A stretch of DNA of 64,000 bases from an uncultured Acetatifactor sp. (GTDB lineage: Bacteria; Bacillota; Clostridia; Lachnospirales; Lachnospiraceae), in assembly GCA_910577185.1 (NCBI GenBank), contig CAJTLR010000013.1, positions 14,432 to 78,431 on the forward strand. The letters are read 5' to 3'. This document shows, one piece after another, positions 53,214 through 62,159 of this stretch (position 1 is the first letter of the stretch; every line of letters starts with the position of its first letter). A model generated the notes under the pieces. The model was not told where the DNA came from. It was given only the letters and a program-made list of their open reading frames with translations, and made no database searches. A program made the position numbers and the translations under genes.

Positions 53214-54755
53214 ATGAACCGAAAGTTACATATCGCATATTTTTTGAGTGCTGTCAATGAATTTGTAGGAGGCGCAGATCAAACTTTATTTATGCAGGCA
53301 TATCTTATGAGTTCCGTAAATGAGGTTACTGTCATATTGCCATGTGACATTAATGGTAAGTACAATACAATATTTCAGAAAAAATGCAATGATATGTGTC
53401 TGAACTATAAAATTATGAAATATGATGCCGCGTACAGTATCAGGCGTATTAATGCTGTGGGATACCTTGATGCCGCCAGGGAAATCGAAAACTTTGTGAC
53501 GAATCAAAAAATTGATATTTTACACAGTGTTCAAATGAATCCCGCAGTTGAGTATGTGGCAGGAAAATGTAAGATTCCTCATGTTATGAATATATATTCA
53601 CTTGATGCATGGGAATGGCAGATTCCATATAGTAAAATTCTTCCCCGGTATGTATCAAGTGATTCCGTGTTTTTCTTAGAGAAATGGAAAGAATATTTAC
53701 AATGCAGTGGAAAGTGTATCAGGGTATACAGTGGAATAAAAGTTAATAAAAATTATTTGGAATGCCATAAAGAAACTATGGTATTGGGAACATCAGGAAC
53801 ACTCTGTGAGTATAAAAATCAGCTAGAAGTGATTAAAGCAGTTGAAACAGTGATAAAACAGGGCAGGAGGATACGGCTGCTACTTGCCGGCTCCAGGGAA
53901 TCGGCATATGGGGATGAATGTAGAGAATATATAAAGAGTCATCATTTGCAGGATAGTATTAAACTACTGGGATTCATGGAAGATATGAGTAGCTTTTATG
54001 AACAAATTGATGTTCTTGTCTGTGGGAGTAAAAGGGAATCCTTTCCGGCTTCTATTGTAGAAGCAATGTCATGTGATATACCTATTATTTCAACACCAGT
54101 TGCAGGAGTGCCGGAAATTTTAAACAATGGAACAAATGCGTATATCACGGAAGGCTATTCTGCGGATTCATTGGCAAAAACAATAGAAAAATTATTAGGT
54201 GATCATAACAATGGTAATCTGTATAGTTTGCTTGAAAATGCCAGAAAAACATATGATCAGTTTTTTTCGGGTGAAGCGGTGAAAAAACAATTATCAGATT
54301 TATACCATGATATGTTAAGTCAGCCTGCATTACAGTCTGGTGAGATAACATTTCATGCTGAATTGAAACGACAGATTGAGCCATTGATAAGGAGAGTGAA
54401 AAAGACTGGAATAACAAGGGAGGATGCAGAGGAAGTATATAGCAGAATGCTCTATTTTATGCAGATAAGGGATAAAATAACAGCAAAGGAATGTTATATC
54501 TGGGGTGCGGGAAAGTGGGGAAGATTAACAAAAATTATTTTGGACTCTTTTATGGAAGAAATTCATATCAGAGCCTTTGTGGATGAAAACAAGGCAGGAT
54601 ATTTTGAAGGTATTGATGTAATCAAAAAGGAAGCCATGGTCCTACAGGGAGATATCGCTGTCTTTATTGGCTTTATGTCAGGACAAGAAAAAGCCGTTGA
54701 ATATTTGAATAATAAAAATATGGAAATCCTTAAAAGCGTGTTTATAGTAGCGTAG
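53214..54755 (+). CDS. GT4 glycosyltransferase with C-terminal Rossmann module
   Basis: The 513-aa protein has a GT-B fold: FVGGADQTLFMQAYLM near the start, GTSGTLCEYKNQLEVIKAV, LLGFMEDMSSFYEQIDVLV and the E-x7-E site in SKRESFPASIVEAMSC. After a helical linker (about residues 375-425) comes the module (CYIWGAGKWGRLTKIIL, AFVDENKAGYFEGIDVI). GGGGAGAAC precedes the ATG. Its base composition is visibly AT-rich compared with the genes at 26-42 kb. Confidence 0.87.
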   Translation: MNRKLHIAYFLSAVNEFVGGADQTLFMQAYLMSSVNEVTVILPCDINGKYNTIFQKKCNDMCLNYKIMKYDAAYSIRRINAVGYLDAAREIENFVTNQKIDILHSVQMNPAVEYVAGKCKIPHVMNIYSLDAWEWQIPYSKILPRYVSSDSVFFLEKWKEYLQCSGKCIRVYSGIKVNKNYLECHKETMVLGTSGTLCEYKNQLEVIKAVETVIKQGRRIRLLLAGSRESAYGDECREYIKSHHLQDSIKLLGFMEDMSSFYEQIDVLVCGSKRESFPASIVEAMSCDIPIISTPVAGVPEILNNGTNAYITEGYSADSLAKTIEKLLGDHNNGNLYSLLENARKTYDQFFSGEAVKKQLSDLYHDMLSQPALQSGEITFHAELKRQIEPLIRRVKKTGITREDAEEVYSRMLYFMQIRDKITAKECYIWGAGKWGRLTKIILDSFMEEIHIRAFVDENKAGYFEGIDVIKKEAMVLQGDIAVFIGFMSGQEKAVEYLNNKNMEILKSVFIVA

Positions 54756-54800
54756 AAAATTATGTGGAAGGATAATATCTGTATTAGTGAGGAGACTTGT

Positions 54801-55856
54801 ATGTACAGAGAAAAAAAGATCTTTAAAAGTTATATATCTTTAGGATGGTACTGCGGAACTGCTGCTTCCATGGAAAAGCATGGATTACGTAGTTTTGCGT
54901 ATCCCTTTGACTGGGTTTCTTCTCTGGATTTCGGGGGGGTACTTTATCAAATGGAAACAAATTTTGCTGAGTTTCTGGAGTATGACAACCTGGAACAAAC
55001 GTCAATCACGACTTTTCGTGATATGAAGTATAATTTGATATTTCCTCATGATATTGAACTTAGTCTGAAGAAGGAATATTCAAAGATATATGAAAAATAC
55101 CAGCGAAGAATACAAAGATTTAGGGACAGCATTGAAGAACCTGTATGTTTTATACGATCTGTTACAGGAGATAAAGAAGCGGAATATATACAAAACAATT
55201 ACGAGAATATTATAAAAATAATAAAAGGGTATAACTGTGAGAATGAAATTATTTTTTTATTACTTGCCGGAACAAGAAAAATAACGAATGTGCCTGGCTG
55301 TTATGTATTAGACATTAATGAATGGAGAGATGATGAAAAAATAAGAGATGTATTTGACTCTGGGAAAGATTTTTTGGAATATTGCAAAGCACATATAGAG
55401 GAATCTGCATATACGGAAAATTTACAATTTGCCAAAAGAAAATATACGAAAGAAGAAGAGTTTAGGAAAGAGTCAGAATTGTTGAAGCAGAAAATCTTGA
55501 AGATAAAAAACAATGATTGTAATAGCAGAAAAGTAATTGTGGAGAAGTTTCCCAAAATAGAAGAAGGAGTGTACATATTTGGTGCAGGATACTATGGAAA
55601 AGAGATTGCAGAGATATTTCGAAAAAATAATATTTCCGTTAGAGCGTTTATAGATAATAATCCTCAAAAATGGGATACATTTCAGGAGGGGATTCAAGTT
55701 TTGAATCCAAATAATTTAAAAAATGTTCAAGGATATGTAATCATAGCGATGCTTAGAAATGAGAATACCATTGCAGCGCAACTGAAGAATTACGAAAATC
55801 CTGGCTTAAAATGTATTAGCATGAAAAAAATGATATGTGATATTGTGACATTTTAA
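54801..55856 (+). CDS. DUF1796-like (papain-like peptidase-type) protein with C-terminal Rossmann module
   Basis: The first 190 residues contain SLGWYCGTAASMEKHGLRSF, then AYPFDWVSS, which matches the DUF1796 family of putative papain-like cysteine peptidases (Cys in WYCG, FDW motif). The last 95 residues are the module (VYIFGAGYYGKEIAEIF, AFIDNNPQKWDTFQEGIQVL). ATG 54801 is placed behind GAGGAGA. The 351-aa fusion is odd because no protease is expected in a glycan pathway. The DUF1796 domain may instead act as a transferase or hydrolase on a glycan; no activity can be claimed. Confidence 0.7.
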   Translation: MYREKKIFKSYISLGWYCGTAASMEKHGLRSFAYPFDWVSSLDFGGVLYQMETNFAEFLEYDNLEQTSITTFRDMKYNLIFPHDIELSLKKEYSKIYEKYQRRIQRFRDSIEEPVCFIRSVTGDKEAEYIQNNYENIIKIIKGYNCENEIIFLLLAGTRKITNVPGCYVLDINEWRDDEKIRDVFDSGKDFLEYCKAHIEESAYTENLQFAKRKYTKEEEFRKESELLKQKILKIKNNDCNSRKVIVEKFPKIEEGVYIFGAGYYGKEIAEIFRKNNISVRAFIDNNPQKWDTFQEGIQVLNPNNLKNVQGYVIIAMLRNENTIAAQLKNYENPGLKCISMKKMICDIVTF

Positions 55857-55919
55857 TTAATTTACAGTAGGCAGCTTTATGCAATGGGAGAAAACGTTGG
55901 CGATAGGAGAGAAACATTT

Positions 55920-57263
55920 ATGAAAACTCCAAATATTTCAATTATTATGCCTTTATATAATGCCGGCAGATATCTTAGGGAAACACTTGACTCTGTAAAA
56001 ATGCAGACGTTTACAGATTATGAATTAATTTGTGTTAATGACCATTCAGATGATGACACACAGGAAATTCTGGATTTATATAAAAATAAGGACAGCAGAA
56101 TTAAGTGTTTCATGAATCAGGAACGAAGAGGTGCAGCATATTCAAGAAATATGGGGATGATTAGAGCTGTTGGAGACTATATCATTTTTTTGGATGGAGA
56201 TGATATTTTTGATGAAATCATGTTGGAAATGGCATATGAAACAATTGTGTCCAAAGATGCTGATATGGTCTATTTCGATTTTATGCCGTTTCAGTCTGAG
56301 AAAATACCTATTAAAGCAAAAGTATCCCATGATGAACGTTTCAAAAAAGCATATTGCTGCAATTGCTTTTGTCTGACAGATATGAAATTGTGTGATTTTA
56401 CATATTTCAATACAGCGCCTTGGAACAAATTATATAGAACAGAATTTATCAGAGAAAACAGAATTATGTTTCAGGATTTACCATGTTGCAATGATGTGTA
56501 TTTTGTATTGATGTCTTTTTTCCTGGCAAAAAAAATGATTGTTTTAGATGTAGACAGGGTAATGGCTTATTATAGAAAGCATGATGAAACAACAAAAATA
56601 GGAAACAATGAAAATCCCATGTGTCTGTTTTATGCATTGGATCAGGTCCGGCAAGAGTTAGTAGAACGTGATCTTTTTCATTTGTATTATGAATACTTTT
56701 ATGTTGAGTCATTTTGGACTTTATTTTCCATATACAAGACTACAAAAAATATCAGCCAGAAGAAGGAGTTTTATACTTTTATTAGAGAAGAAGGAATTAA
56801 GAAATTCAGGAAGAATCAGGAAGAATATTTTTCCAGGATATCACCATACATGCAAAGTCAATGGAATCAGTGGATGAATTATGAAAGCGAAAATTTGTGG
56901 ACCGAAACAAATTCCCCATATTTATTTAAATTATATTGTTTTGAAAAGGAAATTAAAGAATTGCTGGAGAACCTTGAATGTAATAATAGGAAGACCGCGT
57001 TATGGGGTGTTGGTGAGTGTGGAACAGCATTAAAAATATTCTGTGATGAAAATGAAATTAAAATTGATGTATTGCTTGATATCAATGATGAGAAACAGGG
57101 AAAAGTAATTGGTGGGACAAAGGTAAAAAGTCCACAGTATGGATTGGAAGGAGTGGAAATAATAATTGTAACTGGAAAGGGCATTTATGATGATGTGGTA
57201 AATTTAACTCAGAAAAAGAGGGTATTGGAAATAATAGACTTTAGAAATACTATTGGGATTTAA
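55920..57263 (+). CDS. GT2 glycosyltransferase with C-terminal Rossmann module
   Basis: A 447-aa protein. The GT-A domain begins ISIIMPLYNAGRYLRETLDS, with CVNDHSDDDTQEIL, RRGAAYSRNMGM and FLDGDDIFDE as donor and metal motifs. A helical region follows, then the module at about residues 358-447 (TALWGVGECGTALKIF, VLLDINDEKQGKVIGGTKV). A GATAGGAGAG ribosome site supports ATG 55920. Very AT-rich. Confidence 0.87.
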   Translation: MKTPNISIIMPLYNAGRYLRETLDSVKMQTFTDYELICVNDHSDDDTQEILDLYKNKDSRIKCFMNQERRGAAYSRNMGMIRAVGDYIIFLDGDDIFDEIMLEMAYETIVSKDADMVYFDFMPFQSEKIPIKAKVSHDERFKKAYCCNCFCLTDMKLCDFTYFNTAPWNKLYRTEFIRENRIMFQDLPCCNDVYFVLMSFFLAKKMIVLDVDRVMAYYRKHDETTKIGNNENPMCLFYALDQVRQELVERDLFHLYYEYFYVESFWTLFSIYKTTKNISQKKEFYTFIREEGIKKFRKNQEEYFSRISPYMQSQWNQWMNYESENLWTETNSPYLFKLYCFEKEIKELLENLECNNRKTALWGVGECGTALKIFCDENEIKIDVLLDINDEKQGKVIGGTKVKSPQYGLEGVEIIIVTGKGIYDDVVNLTQKKRVLEIIDFRNTIGI

Positions 57264-57390
57264 GGAGGAGGAAACAGCAATATTATACAATGGAATAACA
57301 AATTAGAAGTGATCTGAATACTTGAAAGAGGGATAAGTGAAGTTTAATTATCAACGAAAATCAAATAGAAGCTGGCAGGGAGAAAAGCAC

Positions 57391-58551
57391 ATGGATATTG
57401 CACTTGCAATTTTTACATACAATAGGCCAATTCATTTACAAAAGACATTGGACGCATTGAAAACAAATATACGTTTGCAGAATGTATATTTGTTTCAGGA
57501 TGGATTGGCTTGTGAAAATGACAGAGAGGACTGGAACAAGGTCCGGGATGTTATACATGCAATAAACTGGATGGAATATTCGTATATTACTTATCCGTGT
57601 AACAATGGTTGCGCGACTTCCATAGAGAACGGCATTGCATATGTATTGAATAGACATGATGCAATTATTGTCCTGGAAGATGACTGCGTACCGCACATTA
57701 ATTTTATACGTTTTGCGGTGGATTGTCTTGAAACGTATAAGTATGATAAGAATGTATGGGGGGTTAGTGGGTATGCCTGGCCCCTGGATTTACCGGCTCA
57801 GGAAAGCTCAGATGTTTATGCCTGTGGGAGAACATGCTCATCTGGGTGGGGAACATGGAAAAACCGCTGGCAATACTATTCAAGGGATTATGATATTTTA
57901 AAGAGAATATACTCGAACCAAGAAGCTGCGAAAAGGCTGGGGATCTGGGGAACTGATTTGGAAGATATGTTGTGTGCCACATTAAAATGTCAGTGTGATG
58001 CATGGGATGTGTTCTGGGGATTATGCGTGATAGAACGGGGAGGCTATTTTATTAATCCGTATAAAAATTTAATTCAGAACATTGGCTTTGACGGTACAGG
58101 ACTGCACAGTGGGGTGGAACAAAAATGGAATATTGCTTTAACGGATGTCATGAAGGATCATTTTCTGTTACCAGATTCCCTGAATATATCAATAAGAGAA
58201 GAACTGGCCTTTGCGGACTTATATAACGGATATGGACATCAGCCTGCATATAAAGATTCATGCGCAATGAAGGCAATTGTGTGGGGAATTGGAGGATATT
58301 ATAGGAAAAACAAGAAAGAGTTGTTAAAAAAATATGATGTACAAGCTTTCATAGATAAAAGGAAAATAAAATATTTTGAGGGGAAACCGGTAATTAACTG
58401 CCAATTGCTTTCTCAATATGACTATGATTATATTTTGATCATGTTTAACAATGAGGAAGAGGCCGCACGGATGAAAGATAAGTTAATTCAGGAATACGGG
58501 ATTATGCATGACAGAATCAAAATTGGTGTAAAGGATGCTGTGTCAGCATGA
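57391..58551 (+). CDS. GT-A glycosyltransferase (GNT-I/GT2-like) with C-terminal Rossmann module
   Basis: This 386-aa protein starts LAIFTYNRPIHLQKTLDAL and has VLEDDCVPHINF as the likely metal site, followed by GRTCSSGWGTW, a pattern of a GT-A group seen in capsule loci. The C-terminal 80 residues are a shortened form of the module (AIVWGIGGYYRKN, AFIDKRKIKYFEGKPVI), lacking the third glycine of GxGxxG. ATG 57391 follows CAGGGAGAAA; a GTG at 57337 is an alternative. The stop overlaps the start of the next gene (ATGA). Confidence 0.78.
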   Translation: MDIALAIFTYNRPIHLQKTLDALKTNIRLQNVYLFQDGLACENDREDWNKVRDVIHAINWMEYSYITYPCNNGCATSIENGIAYVLNRHDAIIVLEDDCVPHINFIRFAVDCLETYKYDKNVWGVSGYAWPLDLPAQESSDVYACGRTCSSGWGTWKNRWQYYSRDYDILKRIYSNQEAAKRLGIWGTDLEDMLCATLKCQCDAWDVFWGLCVIERGGYFINPYKNLIQNIGFDGTGLHSGVEQKWNIALTDVMKDHFLLPDSLNISIREELAFADLYNGYGHQPAYKDSCAMKAIVWGIGGYYRKNKKELLKKYDVQAFIDKRKIKYFEGKPVINCQLLSQYDYDYILIMFNNEEEAARMKDKLIQEYGIMHDRIKIGVKDAVSA

Positions 58552-59735
58552 AACAGGTAATTGTGTCTTTTACATCTTATCCGGCAAGAATCAGTGGGAT
58601 AACAAGGGTACTGGACAGCCTGGTCAGTCAGACATGTAAGCCGTACAAAATTATCCTATATCTTTCGGAAGAACAGTTTGAGGGAAGGAAAGTTCCCGTT
58701 GACTTCTCTTTTTATTCTGCCTCTGGATTTGAAATACACTGGTGCCAGGGTGATATGAAATCCCATAAAAAATATTTGTATGCATTGCAGGAATACCCTG
58801 ATGATTATGTCATTACTGTAGATGATGATTTTTACTATGATTGTTTTATGATAGAGGATTTTGTGAGGAATATAGATCGGTTCCCCGGATGCGTATTATC
58901 CAGACGGTCCCATTTGATTACATCCGACAGGGAAGGCAATATTGCTTCTTATCAGAAATGGTGGGACAAATGCCTGCACTATGTGGATGTTCCGCGGATG
59001 GACCTCTTTGCAGTGGGATGTGGCGGTGTTTTGTATCCGCCCCATATATTCAAACCGGAAGTTTTTCATTCGGAGTATATCACCCGATACTGTCCATATG
59101 CGGATGACATCTGGCTCAAGATAATGGAAGTGTTAAGTGATGTACCAGTGGTGCAGGTGAAAACACGGTATTGTGATATTGCGAATCAGGAATATGCGCA
59201 GGATGGATTATGCCAAAATGCGAATGGGAATGGAGGAAATGACGGACAGCTTCGGAATTTACTGAGGATATACAGTCATTATCAGGGAAAAGCTCAGTCA
59301 CTTAAAGAAAAGATTTTCTCAGATGGAATGATATTTGAAGATGAGACTGGTAAATGGGAAGATGAGGATGATCAGAACAGCCTGAAAAGCTGGATAGAAG
59401 ATGTGATGCAGTTTCCTGGTATTATAATCTATGGGGCCGGATGTGTGGCAGGACGGATGTATAAGGTGCTGAAAAGACATTGTGAGCCTGAAAGGTTCAA
59501 GGCTTTTGTGGTGGAGAATATCTGCCAAAATGTTGATGAGGTAGACGGAATTAAGGTTTATCCATATAGGGAGACAGAGTATGAGGATACGGTTTGCGTT
59601 GTAATAGGTCTGGCGGACCAGGAGGAGCAATTACGCGTTGGCCAAAAGTTATTGGAAATTGGCCTGAAAAACAGGCAGATTATCTGTACAAATGCCAGAA
59701 TACAGCGTGTGATAAGGAATGCAGCAGACATGTAG
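58548..59735 (+). CDS. GT2-like glycosyltransferase with C-terminal Rossmann module
   Basis: The 395-aa product begins VIVSFTSYPARISGITRVLD and QTCKPYKIILYLSEEQF, with the metal-binding VITVDDDFYYD and a late YADDIWLK typical of a GT-A subgroup acting on cell-surface glycans. The last 100 residues are the module (IIIYGAGCVAGRMYKVL, AFVVENICQNVDEVDGIKVY), with the FhD aspartate replaced. It overlaps the previous gene by 4 bases, implying translational coupling. Confidence 0.8.
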   Translation: MKQVIVSFTSYPARISGITRVLDSLVSQTCKPYKIILYLSEEQFEGRKVPVDFSFYSASGFEIHWCQGDMKSHKKYLYALQEYPDDYVITVDDDFYYDCFMIEDFVRNIDRFPGCVLSRRSHLITSDREGNIASYQKWWDKCLHYVDVPRMDLFAVGCGGVLYPPHIFKPEVFHSEYITRYCPYADDIWLKIMEVLSDVPVVQVKTRYCDIANQEYAQDGLCQNANGNGGNDGQLRNLLRIYSHYQGKAQSLKEKIFSDGMIFEDETGKWEDEDDQNSLKSWIEDVMQFPGIIIYGAGCVAGRMYKVLKRHCEPERFKAFVVENICQNVDEVDGIKVYPYRETEYEDTVCVVIGLADQEEQLRVGQKLLEIGLKNRQIICTNARIQRVIRNAADM

Positions 59736-59785
59736 GCGCAATATGAGGCTATATTTGAGGTGGCTGGTATTAAAGGAAAATATAT

Positions 59786-62089
59786 ATGGAAGCAATGAAG
59801 ATAGCGACAGACAAGTTTGACAGCATACTGGCACGGTCATATTTAAAGTCAGAATATGGGGAAGAACAAGTGGCGGACAAAATTCTCCGACACCTGATAC
59901 ATGATGAACTGGACGAACAAGAACATCGGTTTATAGAAGAGAATCATCTTTATGAGTGGCTTTTTCCATATTTCTATACCCAGGAAGAACGGCAGGTACT
60001 GGAGCAGTTTGCGCTGCTGACTCATGAAAGGAAAACGGTTATTTATGGTGCAGGTGCTGTTGCAAGGCTGTTACTGAATTGCGGGTTTTATGGAAAGATT
60101 GAAGGTGTAATGGCTGCCGGGCAGGCAGGTACATTGTTTTGCGGAAAACCTTTTATGAGTGAAAACCAAGTCCTGCAGGCCGGGGTGTCTCAGATTGTAG
60201 TAGCCGCCAGGGTGACAAATTATCAAATAATAACAGAGAGGATTTCTGATTTTTGTGAAAAGAATGGTATTCTGCTGAGAGGGCTTAATGGAAGGAATCT
60301 CATACAGTGGTATGCCGGAAAAACGGTAAAGTTTAATCCAAAGGGCAGAATGTACTTTGGGATGAATGCTGAAAGACTGCGGGAAGAAATCAACAGGCAT
60401 GATGTAATCAGTTTTGATGTGTTCGATACATTGGTTATGAGAAAAGTGCTTCGCCCGGCAGATATATTTTACCTGGTTGGGCAGCAGGCAAAAGGACTGG
60501 ATATTTCAGCTTCTTCTTTTGCGGACAGAAGAATTTACGCGGAACATCATAATGTATATGAGGGAAATATCTTTGGGATTTACCGCATGTTGCAAGATGT
60601 TTTGCAGCTGACAGATCAGCAGCGGGACAGACTGCTGGAGCTGGAAATTGAGATGGAAAGACAGATGCTGATCCTGAGAGAAGAAATTGCAGACATTTTC
60701 CGGTATGCAGTTTCCCAGGGAAAAACAGTATATCTGATTTCAGACATGTACCTGCCAGAGCCGGTGCTGGGGAAACTGCTTTCCGGACTCGGGATAATCG
60801 GATATGAAAAGCTTATGGTATCTTGTGACTTTCAGTGCGGGAAAGCGTTTGGACTGGCACATATTTATAGCAAAATGGTCATGGGTAGAAAATGTCTGCA
60901 CATAGGAGACAACGAGAATGCGGATGGAACTGCTTTTGTGAAAGAAGGTATTAATTCCTTCATCATACGCTCCGCGTTCAGCTTGTCAAAAATGTCAAAT
61001 TTAAGGAATCTGACTGAATATGCGTACTCCAAGGACGAGCAGAATGCCCTGGGATTACTTTTTTCAAAAATTTTAAACAGTCCCTTTGCATTAAATAAAG
61101 GAAAGGGAATGATTCAGGTCAGAACTTATAAGGAATGGGGATATCAGTTCCTCGGGATGTATGTAGTTGCATACTTTGACTGGTTATGCAGGGAGATTAA
61201 AAAAAATAAACTGGCTGGCATGCTCTTTCCCACCAGGGACGGATATCTGTTTTATAAGCTGTACTGCTGGTATAGGAAAAATGTGGATGGGAGTTTACCG
61301 GAGGCGGTTTATTTTAAAACTTCCAGAAAGATATGTTATGTGGCATCTTTGACAACAGAGGAAAATATTGATTTCTTTCTTGGCTATGATGATGTCTATT
61401 CTCCGGAGGAACTGTTAATGAAAAGGTTTCTTCTGGAAAAGGAAGAGATAGGTCTTTTCCGTGAGGGCATGGATAGCCGGGAATATATTATGATGCACAA
61501 GGAAATAATTTTTCGCCGGTCAGCAGTCATCAGGGAAAAATATTTGTTGTATATGAGAGGGCTTGGATTACGCGAAGGCGCGGAATATGGTTTGTTTGAT
61601 TCTTACTGTAGGGGAACTGTCCAGTATCTTTTGGAACAATTTATCCCATATACACTGTGTGGGCTTTACCTGGGAAAAATACATAATACACGAAAACTGG
61701 GAAAAATAAAATCATTTTATAGGGATCGGGGAAATTATCTGCGTCTGGATGATGTCAATGAGAAACGGACATTGCTGGAGTACTGTTTCTCATCCCCGGA
61801 AACAAATATCATTGGTATGGATTTAGACGGTAATTTTATATATGCCAAAGAATATCGGACAAAAAGAGATATTGAACATATGCTTGAAATTCAGAAGGGA
61901 GCAGAAGATTTCTTTATGGAATATCATGGAAGCTTTCCGGCAGAAGAAGACGGTTTTAGTTCGGATCTCCCAAATGCCGTGATAAATGCAATGGATCAGG
62001 CAGAACTGGTAGAAAAGTGTAGTGACATGGGGGATATCAGGAGTATTGACGATATGACAAACATAGGGTATGCAGTTTGGGAATGCTAA
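59786..62089 (+). CDS. Rossmann module plus HAD hydrolase (COG5610-like), second copy
   Basis: A 767-aa paralogue of the protein at 38.7 kb. It has an 80-residue helical N-terminus, then the module (TVIYGAGAVARLLLN, GVMAAGQAGTLFCGKPFM), then the HAD domain: motif I SFDVFDTLVMRK (about residue 209), VYLISDMYLPEP, and motif IV CLHIGDNENADG. The C-terminal half contains LFPTRDGYLFYKLY and YGLFDSYCRGTVQYLL. Unlike the first copy its HAD core has no insertion. The two copies bracket the module block almost exactly. Confidence 0.78.
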   Translation: MEAMKIATDKFDSILARSYLKSEYGEEQVADKILRHLIHDELDEQEHRFIEENHLYEWLFPYFYTQEERQVLEQFALLTHERKTVIYGAGAVARLLLNCGFYGKIEGVMAAGQAGTLFCGKPFMSENQVLQAGVSQIVVAARVTNYQIITERISDFCEKNGILLRGLNGRNLIQWYAGKTVKFNPKGRMYFGMNAERLREEINRHDVISFDVFDTLVMRKVLRPADIFYLVGQQAKGLDISASSFADRRIYAEHHNVYEGNIFGIYRMLQDVLQLTDQQRDRLLELEIEMERQMLILREEIADIFRYAVSQGKTVYLISDMYLPEPVLGKLLSGLGIIGYEKLMVSCDFQCGKAFGLAHIYSKMVMGRKCLHIGDNENADGTAFVKEGINSFIIRSAFSLSKMSNLRNLTEYAYSKDEQNALGLLFSKILNSPFALNKGKGMIQVRTYKEWGYQFLGMYVVAYFDWLCREIKKNKLAGMLFPTRDGYLFYKLYCWYRKNVDGSLPEAVYFKTSRKICYVASLTTEENIDFFLGYDDVYSPEELLMKRFLLEKEEIGLFREGMDSREYIMMHKEIIFRRSAVIREKYLLYMRGLGLREGAEYGLFDSYCRGTVQYLLEQFIPYTLCGLYLGKIHNTRKLGKIKSFYRDRGNYLRLDDVNEKRTLLEYCFSSPETNIIGMDLDGNFIYAKEYRTKRDIEHMLEIQKGAEDFFMEYHGSFPAEEDGFSSDLPNAVINAMDQAELVEKCSDMGDIRSIDDMTNIGYAVWEC

Positions 62090-62159
62090 ATACCAGGAAA
62101 GGGATTTCAGGCCCCCAAAGCAGGTATTTTGAGAGAGAAGTGAAGGCAGGAAAAGTGAT

